From the NCBI GenBank assembly GCA_035490315.1, contig DATHET010000066.1:1-11166 (forward strand): a stretch of DNA of 11,166 nt, given 5' to 3'. Numbering within the stretch: the stretch's first letter is position 1; each line of letters starts with the position of its first letter. Position numbers and translations under genes: made by a program. This document shows, one piece after another, positions 1 through 5,821 of this stretch. The notes under the pieces were generated by a model. It searched no databases and had not been told where the DNA came from. It saw only the letters and a program-made list of their open reading frames with translations. Origin of the DNA: JADJQU01 sp035490315 (GTDB lineage: Bacteria; Planctomycetota; UBA1135; GCA-002686595).

Positions 1-81
1 CGCGAGCACTTCCTGGCGCAGGACGGAAACGTGCACCGGCGCATTGCCGGCGGACGGATCCTGGCCCTCGCGGCTTTCCAT
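1..81 (-). CDS. rsmH: RsmH (MraW), 16S rRNA cytosine methyltransferase, N-terminal 27 residues only
   Basis: Only the beginning of the gene is in the window; it runs off at position 1. The frame from the ATG at 81-79 gives a short polar leader followed by HVSVLRQEVLA, which matches the start of RsmH proteins (HxPVLLxEVL). RsmH uses S-adenosylmethionine to N4-methylate cytosine 1402 of 16S rRNA in the ribosomal decoding site. The start was chosen because GGAG lies 8 bases upstream (93-90). A later in-frame GTG (36-34) has no ribosome-binding site. mraZ ends 83 bases upstream on the same strand, and mraZ-rsmH is the standard order at the head of the division and cell-wall cluster. That synteny makes the call fairly safe despite the short visible piece. 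The catalytic SAM-binding region lies outside the window. Confidence 0.85.
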   Translation of the reverse strand, partial: MESREGQDPSAGNAPVHVSVLRQEVLA

Positions 82-164
82 CTCCTGCACTCCGTTCAAG
101 AGAAGCACCTGATCGACTTGGGTGAGCTGCGCCTGGGCAGCTCGCCAACCGGGACTGCGAGCGA

Positions 165-629
165 CTACGTTCCCGGCGCGGGCGCCGGAGTTGCGAGCAC
201 TCGATCGAGCTGATTGAACTTGGAATTGTTGCGGGCCTTGAAATCGGCCCAGCGCGTCTTGTCCCACAGTTCGATGCGATCGATCAGACCGATCACGACC
301 ACTTCCTTGGACTGGATCTGTGCGAGCGCGCGCAGAGATTCAGGCAGGAGCAATCGGCCGGCCGTATCGAGCGTCGCGGGATACGTGTCGGAGAACAACA
401 GGCGCTGCATCAGCCGCTGTTGCTCGCTGGAAAAGGCCTGGGTCTGCAACCGGTCCACAGCGCGCTGGAAACCGGCGTCCGAGTACAGGAACAGGCAGTC
501 TTCGAAGCCGCGCGAGAGCACGCCTGTCAGGTTCCCTTCGGCGTCGCGGCCGAGTCCGTCCTGAAGTCGCTTGGGCAGGAAGACGCGATACTTCGAGTCG
601 AGCGTGTGAGTCGATTCACCGGTCCACAC
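165..629 (-). CDS. mraZ: MraZ, transcriptional regulator of the mraZ-rsmH operon
   Basis: This 154-residue protein has the usual MraZ length and two SpoVT/AbrB-like repeats. The first repeat carries HTLDSKYRVFLP (residues 8-19) and the second TLDTAGRLLLP (86-96). These are the paired DxxxR DNA-contact motifs of the family. The family ending is also visible (IELWDKTRW, 119-127). In the first motif the usual Gly of DxKGR is Tyr (D11-S-K-Y-R15); the second is canonical (D88-T-A-G-R92). The start codon is GTG (629-627): MWTGESTHTLD aligns with the typical MFxGExxHTLD beginning, and GAGGAG sits 9 bases upstream. MraZ proteins form ring-shaped oligomers that bind short direct repeats in front of their own gene and usually repress the cluster. 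GTGG repeats lie upstream here (804-872). The Pro/Ala-rich tail (147-154) is not diagnostic. Confidence 0.95.
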   Translation of the reverse strand: MWTGESTHTLDSKYRVFLPKRLQDGLGRDAEGNLTGVLSRGFEDCLFLYSDAGFQRAVDRLQTQAFSSEQQRLMQRLLFSDTYPATLDTAGRLLLPESLRALAQIQSKEVVVIGLIDRIELWDKTRWADFKARNNSKFNQLDRVLATPAPAPGT

Positions 630-660
630 GGCTCAGATCTCCTCGCCGCTGGACACCGCG

Positions 661-696
661 CGCGGACCCACGGACACGTCGTGTCCAGGACCCGCG
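661..696 (-). promoter_or_regulatory. Extended palindrome in the mraZ leader
   Basis: GGACAC (672-677) and GTGTCC (681-686) form a perfect 6-bp inverted repeat around 3 bases. A second pair, CGCGG (661-665) and CCGCG (692-696), encloses it. GGACCC also appears as a direct repeat on each side (664-669 and 688-693). The element ends about 20 bases upstream of the mraZ ribosome-binding site. It could be an RNA hairpin in the leader or a dimeric regulator site. No regulator is identified. Confidence 0.35.
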
Positions 697-746
697 GGGA
701 GGAGCGGAGAGGGTGATCGGCGACCGCGCGTCGACGTCCATGCCTT

Positions 747-764
747 GGCTCGTTTTTGCGAGCC
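747..764 (-). promoter_or_regulatory. Hairpin in the mraZ upstream leader
   Basis: GGCTCG (747-752) and CGAGCC (759-764) form a perfect 6-bp stem. The loop reads CAAAAA on the minus strand, the mraZ transcript strand. No U tract follows on that strand, so it is unlikely to be an intrinsic terminator for minus-strand transcription. It lies about 120 bases upstream of mraZ, inside the leader if the promoter at 858-886 is real. Confidence 0.3.
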
Positions 765-803
765 GGCGATCCAGGACGCACGGTGAACAGATCGATAGCC
801 GGG

Positions 804-872
804 CCCCACAAGCCCTGAAACCGACTGACACCGACCACCACTTTGCCCCACTTCTCTATTCCACAGCCCCAC
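804..872 (-). promoter_or_regulatory. Candidate MraZ operator: cluster of GTGG(GG) direct repeats
   Basis: Read on the minus strand, GTGGGG occurs at 872-867, 851-846 and 809-804, exactly 21 and 42 bases apart. Between them are GTGGA (864-860) and the overlapping pair GTGGTGG (841-835). MraZ is known to bind several short TGGG/GTGG-type direct repeats spaced about one helical turn apart, upstream of mraZ. The 851 and 841 copies are 10 bases apart, but the 861 position lacks a copy, so phasing is imperfect. The location upstream of mraZ and overlap with a candidate promoter fit autorepression. Confidence 0.45.
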
Positions 873-886
873 TCCCCTGCCGGCAA
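858..886 (-). promoter_or_regulatory. Candidate sigma70-type promoter for mraZ
   Basis: The minus strand has TTGCCG (886-881), a 17-base spacer, then TGGAAT (863-858). Each hexamer matches consensus at 4 of 6 positions. An A8 tract (906-899) precedes the -35. One GTGGGG repeat lies inside the spacer and another just downstream of the -10, where a repressor would block polymerase. The implied leader is about 220 bases. The hexamers are weak and the call rests mostly on context. Confidence 0.35.
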
Positions 887-937
887 TGGTTCATCCGATT
901 TTTTTTCGTCGGAAGTGCTTGGAAGGACCCGACTTGG

Positions 938-954
938 GACAGCTGAGGGCTGTC
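938..954. repeat. Short inverted repeat between the operon end and mraZ
   Basis: GACAGC (938-943) and GCTGTC (949-954) form a perfect 6-bp stem with a 5-base loop. There is no U tract on the minus strand after it. It may add structure to the end of the operon transcript, but nothing shows its function. Confidence 0.3.
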
Positions 955-1043
955 GGTCAGCATCCGCTAGATGTAGTGGCTATGAAGGGATCTTGGGGCG
1001 GTTGACCACAATATCTTGCGGTCGGTCAAGGTTTCGAGGCTCG

Positions 1044-1063
1044 GGAGCCCGAAGCGAGGCTCC
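1044..1063 (-). terminator. Possible stem at the end of the glycan operon (weak, no U tract)
   Basis: GGAGCC (1044-1049) and GGCTCC (1058-1063) form a perfect 6-bp stem with an 8-base loop, about 22 bases beyond the stop of the last operon gene. A further GGCTC copy (1038-1042) can compete for the GAGCC arm. No run of U follows on the transcript strand, so this does not meet the standard for an intrinsic terminator. Termination may instead be Rho-dependent. Confidence 0.25.
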
Positions 1064-1085
1064 GGGGAACTGAGGAGGGTTTCTC

Positions 1086-1616
1086 TCAGGCGCCGCCCGG
1101 AACTCCGGCGGCAAATTCGATCGGCGCCTCGTCGGAGGCGAACAAGGCGCGCAGCTCCTCGCGCAGCTCGGCCATGCGCTCCGGGCTGAAATCGTAGACG
1201 AAGACGACGAACTCCTCTTCGCGCCGCGGGCGGCGGACGACGAAGGCTTCGCTGCCCTCGAGGTTGGTCATGCGCACGATTTTCACGCGGCGTTTGCGCA
1301 TCAGAAGCAGGCAGAGCAGGAAACGCAGCTCGCGCACGCGCAGATCGCTGCGGCCTTCGAGAGCGACGAACAAGGCTTCCAGGGCCTCGATGTTGAACGA
1401 GACGCCGCGGCGGCGCTTTTCCGCGTGGCGCGTGCGCCACCAGAAGAGGTCGGAGGCGACAGCGGCGCGCGCCGACCAGCAGGCGGAGCAGAAATCGCGG
1501 CGCGCAAGCTCGCCAGCTTCGGTCGTCAAGAGCGAGAAGTAGCGCTCTTCGTCGGCGAAGCTCGCTTCGCAGGCCGCGCAGGCGATGCGATGGCGGCGCA
1601 AATTCCAGGCGCTCAT
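1086..1616 (-). CDS. Conserved hypothetical protein with two CxxC pairs, planctomycete-type family
   Basis: This 176-residue protein begins MSAWNLRRHR and has two cysteine pairs, C13-A-A-C16 and C43-S-A-C46. That is the spacing of a small treble-clef-like zinc site, although metal binding is an inference. A tryptophan/arginine segment (FWWRTR, 58-63) and a very hydrophobic helix ending in basic residues (LRFLLCLLLMRKRRVK, 97-112) follow. This layout resembles a small family of unknown function that I recall from planctomycetes (FWRTR, then a FxLxLxLMRKRxxK segment). The start ATG has GGAG 4 bases upstream. The gene begins 26 bases after the preceding glycosyltransferase stop, so it is probably the last gene of the same transcript. 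Codons upstream of this ATG in the same frame do not belong to it. I assign no function; family recognition is from memory. Confidence 0.8.
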   Translation of the reverse strand: MSAWNLRRHRIACAACEASFADEERYFSLLTTEAGELARRDFCSACWSARAAVASDLFWWRTRHAEKRRRGVSFNIEALEALFVALEGRSDLRVRELRFLLCLLLMRKRRVKIVRMTNLEGSEAFVVRRPRREEEFVVFVYDFSPERMAELREELRALFASDEAPIEFAAGVPGGA

Positions 1617-1642
1617 GTCGCTCCAGCCTAGCGCAACTCGCC

Positions 1643-2884
1643 TCAGAGAACAGACCGCGTTCCCGCCAGTGTCTCCGCGTACAGCTCCGCGTGCCTCGCC
1701 GCGACTTCCTCGAGCCCTGGCAGAGCGGGCCGGGCGCGGGCCAGAGCGAGAAGCCGCGGCCGGTCGGCGGCGAGGCCGGCCAGCAGATCCGCGAGGGCCT
1801 GAGCGTCTCCGTGCGGGAAAAGCAGGCCGCCGAAGCCGGGCCGGATCAGCTCGGCCATGCCGCCCAGATCGCTGGCGAGCACCGGAACACCGCGGCGAAT
1901 CGCGTCCTGGATGGTCAAGGGCCGATTCTCGTACCAGAGGCTCGGCACGACGAGCAGATCGGCCGCATCGAGGACCCTGTCGATCGCCTCCGGCGCGAAA
2001 CGTCCGTGCCAGCGGATGTCGCCGCGCTCGCCGGCGAGCTTGCGCAGATGGCCGACGTAGGACGGAAACCACTCGAGCACGCCGTGCAGATCGAGCGTCG
2101 CCGTGGTCGCCGCGAGCTTCGTGAAGGCCTGGATGAGGACGTGCACGCCCTTGGCCGGATAGATCCCGCCGATGTAGGCGATGCGCAGCGGCTGGCCCGG
2201 ATCGCTGGCGCGCGGATCGCGCCATGGACCGACCACGCCGGAGGCCAGGATCTCGAGCTGCTCGGGAGCGACCATGCGCCGCTCGATCATCCGCGAGGCG
2301 AGGAACCTCGATGGAGCGATCACGCGGCGCGCCAGGCGCAGATGCGCCGCGTGCTGCGCGCGTCGCGCGTTCGACGCGACCTCGAGCGAGACCGACGCGT
2401 CGCGCAGCGCGGGCAATCCTTGCAGGCATTGACCGCAATCGCCGGCGCACAGCGCTCCGTCGGCGCGCAGCAGATTCGTGTTCGCGCACAGCAGGTGGTA
2501 ATCGTGCAGCGTCACCACGGCGGGCACGCGATGCGTTCTCGCGACCTCGAGCACGCCGCTCCCCCACTGCGCAAAATGCTGCACGTGCAGCAGATCGGGC
2601 CGTTCCCCCGCCAGGATCTTCTCGAAGACCAGACGCTGGCGCGGCTCTTCCCAGGTCTCCTCGGCGCTGGCGTACTCGCGCGAGTGGGCGACCTCGAGCA
2701 CGCGCAAGCCGCCGTGGCGGCGCTCGCGGACATCTCCGTCGGCGCGCGCGAGGTCGCGCTCGGTGGCGACGATCACGACCTCGTGGCCGCTCCGCGCGAA
2801 TTCCCGTGCGAGCTGGAAGGTGTGGACTTCCGTGCCGCCGACGTGCTCGGGCAGGAAATCGTGCAACAGGTAGAGGATCTTCAG
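1643..2884 (-). CDS. GT4 family glycosyltransferase, probable CTG start
   Basis: This 413-residue GT-B fold enzyme probably transfers a sugar from a nucleotide-sugar donor to a growing surface glycan on the cytoplasmic face. The N-terminal domain opens with KILYLLHDFLPEHVGGTEVH, which is the acceptor-side glycine loop. A Cys cluster follows the LHDY motif (C133, C146, C150, C153). The C-terminal donor domain has IGGIYPAKG (238-246) and WYENRPLTIQDA (317-328). The usual E-x7-E pair is E319 and D327, so the second Glu is Asp. The preferred start is CTG at 2884-2882: it overlaps the upstream stop as CTGA, has AGGAG 8 bases upstream, and puts the protein start exactly where its paralogs begin (M-[RK]-I-L). 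An ATG at 2929 would add 15 residues unlike the paralogs and has no good ribosome-binding site. The next gene starts 26 bases later. Confidence 0.9.
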   Translation of the reverse strand: MKILYLLHDFLPEHVGGTEVHTFQLAREFARSGHEVVIVATERDLARADGDVRERRHGGLRVLEVAHSREYASAEETWEEPRQRLVFEKILAGERPDLLHVQHFAQWGSGVLEVARTHRVPAVVTLHDYHLLCANTNLLRADGALCAGDCGQCLQGLPALRDASVSLEVASNARRAQHAAHLRLARRVIAPSRFLASRMIERRMVAPEQLEILASGVVGPWRDPRASDPGQPLRIAYIGGIYPAKGVHVLIQAFTKLAATTATLDLHGVLEWFPSYVGHLRKLAGERGDIRWHGRFAPEAIDRVLDAADLLVVPSLWYENRPLTIQDAIRRGVPVLASDLGGMAELIRPGFGGLLFPHGDAQALADLLAGLAADRPRLLALARARPALPGLEEVAARHAELYAETLAGTRSVL

Positions 2885-4299
2885 AGGCCGAGCTCCTGCG
2901 CCGTTCGCGCGGAGAGTGCGCGGTCCCATTCCGCGGTCGCGGCGGCCGACATGCGCGCGTCGAACCAGGTCTCGGCCAAAGCTTCGGGCGCGCCGGCGGC
3001 AATCGCGCGCCCGTACAGGTCGAGGTGGCGTTGCGCGAGGTCCGTGTTGGACGGCAGGCTCGCGGCGAATTCACTCGCGCGCTGGCGCGCCCTGCCGAGG
3101 CGCACTGGATCGCGCGCGAAGCGTGCGATCTGCTCGGCCAGAGAATTGGCGTCGCCAGCGGAATAGAACTCGGCCACTCCTCGGAAGCGCTCGAGGTACA
3201 CCGGCGCATCGGGCAGGAGCAGCGCGAGGCCGAGCCTGGCGGCCTCGTCGACGGTCAGGCCATAGGATTCGTGGGCGCGCGAGGCGCTGACGAAGAGCTG
3301 GGCGCGCGGGTCGACCACGCGGCCGAGCTCGCCTGGAGCAAAGGCGCCCTTCCAGCGCACCGGTGCGTCGAGCGCGATCGCGCGCAGCTCCGCGGCATGG
3401 ACCGGATCGGATTCGCCCCCGTGCACGTCGAGCACCAGGGACTTCTCGCCCGCAAGCTGCTCGAGCGCGAAACGGAAACCAGTCATCAAGATCTCCAGAC
3501 CCTTGTGCCGAGCGATCTGCGACCAGGTCGCGAGGTGCAGGATGGTCGGCGGGCGTTCGGGCCGCGCGCGAGCCGGGAGGGCGTCGAGCGCCGCCTCGCA
3601 GACGCAGGGTGGGATCACCTCCACGAGCAGCGTCTCAGGCGCGCGGCCGAGATGGCGCTCCACCGCCCGCGCATGGGCTTGCGAAGGCGCGATCACGGCT
3701 CGCGCCAGCTCGAGCTCGCGCGCAATGTCGCGCTGGCGCTCGGCGAGCAGCATGAAGGCGCTCTCGGTCGAAACCCAGGGCGTGCGCGGAGGCAGCTTTC
3801 CCGCGCAGGCGATGCAGGGATGCGGGCCGACGATCGCGTCGCAGGCGCGCAGCGTGTCCGGGCGCACGCGGAAAACGATCGGGCAGCTCGCCCAGGAATC
3901 GTGCAGCGTGACGACGCTGGGAATTCCCTCGCGCGCCGCGGCCGCGACCAGGTCGCGCGACAGACGGATCCAGTGCTGCACGTGCACCACGTCGGGCCGG
4001 AATTCGCGCAGGAGCTCGCGAAAAGCCTGCGACACGCCGCTGTGGAGCGACTTGTGCCAGTGGTCGAAGTACAGATCGCCGCGCGCGATCCGCGCCACCT
4101 CGATCCGCTCGCCCCGCGAACCCTCGAGGACACCGCGGCGCAGCTCGATTTCGCCAGGCTTCGCCGGCTCGACGGTGCCCGCCACGATGAAAATCGTGTG
4201 GCCGGCGCGCGCCAGGGCCAGGGCGAGCTCGCGCGCGTGGAGCTCGGTGCCGCCGACCAGCTCGGGCGGAAAACCGTGGACCGCGATCAGGATCCTCAC
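2881..4299 (-). CDS. GT4 family glycosyltransferase
   Basis: This 472-residue GT-B enzyme starts MRILIAVHGFPPELVGGTELH, the glycine-rich acceptor-domain loop. VHVQHW (105-110) and TLHDSW (131-136) follow, then a four-Cys cluster (C139, C153, C162, C165). The donor-binding half has a Lys in HKG (265-267) and the E-x7-E pair in ESYGLTVDEA (E344 and E352), both typical of active GT4 retaining enzymes. A C-terminal tail of about 40 residues (from about 433) has no clear family match. The start is GTG (4299-4297), overlapping the upstream stop as GTGA, with AGGA 7 bases upstream. The stop overlaps the start of the next GT4 gene. The donor and acceptor sugars cannot be read from the sequence. It is probably cytosolic or membrane-peripheral. 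Confidence 0.93.
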   Translation of the reverse strand: MRILIAVHGFPPELVGGTELHARELALALARAGHTIFIVAGTVEPAKPGEIELRRGVLEGSRGERIEVARIARGDLYFDHWHKSLHSGVSQAFRELLREFRPDVVHVQHWIRLSRDLVAAAAREGIPSVVTLHDSWASCPIVFRVRPDTLRACDAIVGPHPCIACAGKLPPRTPWVSTESAFMLLAERQRDIARELELARAVIAPSQAHARAVERHLGRAPETLLVEVIPPCVCEAALDALPARARPERPPTILHLATWSQIARHKGLEILMTGFRFALEQLAGEKSLVLDVHGGESDPVHAAELRAIALDAPVRWKGAFAPGELGRVVDPRAQLFVSASRAHESYGLTVDEAARLGLALLLPDAPVYLERFRGVAEFYSAGDANSLAEQIARFARDPVRLGRARQRASEFAASLPSNTDLAQRHLDLYGRAIAAGAPEALAETWFDARMSAAATAEWDRALSARTAQELGL

Positions 4300-5720
4300 G
4301 TGCCCTTCCTGGCTTGGGCGAGCCGCACGCGCACGCTCTCCAGGGCTTCGAAGTAGACCTCCTCGAGCTGGGCCGCGTCCTCGTCGACGCGCTTGATCGG
4401 CTGGGGCGTCTGATACAGCCGATCGAGCTGGCTGCGATCGGCGAGCAGGCTCGACAGGCGCGCGGCGAGGGCGGCGGCGTCGCCGACGGCGAAGCGGAAG
4501 CCGCTGACGCCCTCCTCGACCAGCTCCGCCATCCCGCCGATGTCGCTGACGAGCAGCGGAGTGCGCGCCGCCAGGGCCTCGAGGATCACCAGCGGCGAGT
4601 TCTCGTACCACACGCTGGGCACGACGAGGACGTCGGTCGAGGACAGCTCGCGCGCCACTTCCTCGCGCGCAACCGCCCCTTCGATCTCGACACCCAGGGC
4701 ATCGGCGCGCAGCTCGAGCTCGCGCACGTATTCGGGGTTGTGCAGGGCCGGACCGACCAGCTTCAACCTGCCGCGCGCGCGCAGCGCTGGATCGATGCGC
4801 GCCCAGGCATCGAGCAGGATGTGCGGCCCCTTGTGCGGCGCGAGGGTGCCGATGAAAGCCACGCGCAGCAGCTCGCTCTGCGTGCGCGGCCGCGGCTGGA
4901 AATGCTCGAGGTCGATGCCGGTGCGCAGGAAAGTGATCTTTTCCGCGGGCAATCCCCACTCGATGAACCGCTCGCGCAGGAAGCGGCTGGGCGAGAGGAA
5001 ACGCTCGACAGCAGGCACCAGACGCTGGCGGAAGTCGCGCTCGCGCGCGGCGACCTCGCTCGCCAGGCGCACCGCGAGCTCGGGCGCGACCTCGGCCTCG
5101 CCCGGGGCCTCGCCGCGGGAGTGCAGGAGGCGCGAGACCGCGACCGCGGCCTTGCCCAGGTCGACGCCGGTCGCGCTGCGCAGGCCGGCGAGGGCGCTGC
5201 CGGCACGGCGCTCGATCGAGGTCTGCTTGTACTTGAAGCTCGACAGGCACTCGCCGCAGCGCGTGAAGTCGATCGTGTGGCAGATCGAGGTGTCCGCGTG
5301 CACCCGCTGGCCGAAGCGCGCGCATTGCAGCCAGTAATCGTGCAGCGTGAACACCACCGGGATCCCGCGCGCGCGAGCGGCTTCGACGCAGCCCAGCGAA
5401 AGGTACAGGAGGTGCTGGACGTGGACGATGTCGGGCTGCAGCTCGTCGAGCAGGTTGGCGAACAAGGCGTCGATGCGCGGCTCGTCCCAGGTCTCGCGGA
5501 ATTCCTCGTAGTGCAGGTTGTTGATCAGCTCGTGCACGCGCACGCCGTCGTGGCTGCGCTCGCGGATCGACAGGTGCTCGGCCGAGATCTCCTTCTCGGT
5601 GGTGAACACGCTGAGCGAGTGGCCGCGCGAGCGCAGTTTTTTCGCGAGCTGCGCCGTGTAGACCTCCGTCCCCGCGGTGTGCAGAGGCAGATAGTTGTGG
5701 CTGACCAGCAGGATCCGCAT
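4296..5720 (-). CDS. GT4 family glycosyltransferase
   Basis: This is a 474-residue GT-B glycosyltransferase. The start MRILLVSHNYLPLHTAGTEVY gives the acceptor loop, although the second glycine of the usual GG is preceded by Ala (TAGTE). IVHVQH (98-103) and TLHDYW (125-130) precede a cysteine cluster (C133, C147, C155, C158). A charged insert with an Ala/Glu-rich stretch (about 200-240) separates the two domains. The donor half shows FIGTLAPHKG (289-298) and WYENSPLVILEA (371-382), with the E-x7-E pair E373 and E381. The ATG at 5720 begins 101 bases after the preceding gene, the only real gap in the operon, and has no strong ribosome-binding site nearby. The next GT4 gene overlaps its stop by 4 bases. 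Sugar specificity is unknown. Confidence 0.93.
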   Translation of the reverse strand: MRILLVSHNYLPLHTAGTEVYTAQLAKKLRSRGHSLSVFTTEKEISAEHLSIRERSHDGVRVHELINNLHYEEFRETWDEPRIDALFANLLDELQPDIVHVQHLLYLSLGCVEAARARGIPVVFTLHDYWLQCARFGQRVHADTSICHTIDFTRCGECLSSFKYKQTSIERRAGSALAGLRSATGVDLGKAAVAVSRLLHSRGEAPGEAEVAPELAVRLASEVAARERDFRQRLVPAVERFLSPSRFLRERFIEWGLPAEKITFLRTGIDLEHFQPRPRTQSELLRVAFIGTLAPHKGPHILLDAWARIDPALRARGRLKLVGPALHNPEYVRELELRADALGVEIEGAVAREEVARELSSTDVLVVPSVWYENSPLVILEALAARTPLLVSDIGGMAELVEEGVSGFRFAVGDAAALAARLSSLLADRSQLDRLYQTPQPIKRVDEDAAQLEEVYFEALESVRVRLAQARKGT

Positions 5721-5768
5721 CGATCACGCAGTCTACTGGAGCGGCGCGCGCGCTTCAGGGATTGTCGG

Positions 5769-5820
5769 GCAGGCGCCATTGCTTCCAGCTTTTTCCCCGC
5801 GCGCCTCGCCTTGCGCCTGC
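5769..5820. repeat. 8-bp inverted repeat in the only intergenic gap of the operon
   Basis: GCAGGCGC (5769-5776) and GCGCCTGC (5813-5820) are perfect inverted repeats with a 36-base loop. They occupy the 101-base gap (5721-5821) between the GT2 gene ending at 5822 and the GT4 gene starting at 5720. A T5 run (5791-5795) on the plus strand lies inside the loop. I see no convincing promoter hexamers. The element could be an RNA hairpin that protects or separates the two halves of the message; that is inference. Confidence 0.35.
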
Positions 5821-5821
5821 T

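Larger units (their letters stand above)
630..1085. other. Non-coding stretch between the glycan operon and mraZ
   Basis: No reading frame in this 456-base stretch resembles a protein; the short frames here differ from their neighbours and overlap mraZ out of frame. It must hold the end of the glycan operon transcript and the mraZ promoter. Individually listed elements are: a GC-rich stem after the last operon gene (1044-1063), a 6-bp stem (938-954), a candidate promoter (858-886), GTGG repeats (804-872), and two leader hairpins (747-764 and 661-696). A loosely spaced inverted repeat TTGACC/GGTCAA (1002-1007 and 1024-1029) is also present. An A8 tract on the minus strand (906-899) lies 12 bases upstream of the candidate -35 and could act as an UP-like element. 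I recognise no tRNA or known small RNA. Confidence 0.7.

Noticed and set aside
527..886. Minus-strand reading frame of 119 codons overlapping mraZ
   Set aside because: It is out of frame with mraZ, covers the promoter region, and shows no family motif.
899..906. T8 run on the plus strand as an intrinsic terminator
   Set aside because: No plus-strand gene precedes it and no stem adjoins it; it fits better as an A tract upstream of the mraZ promoter.
1002..1029. TTGACC/GGTCAA as promoter -35 elements or an operator
   Set aside because: No matching -10 sequence occurs at the right distance on either strand, and 6-bp arms with a 16-base spacer can arise by chance.
2885..2929. ATG at 2929 as start of the GT4 gene ending at 1643
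   Set aside because: It adds residues absent from the paralogs, lacks a good ribosome-binding site, and would overlap the upstream gene by 49 bases; the CTG at 2884 fits better.
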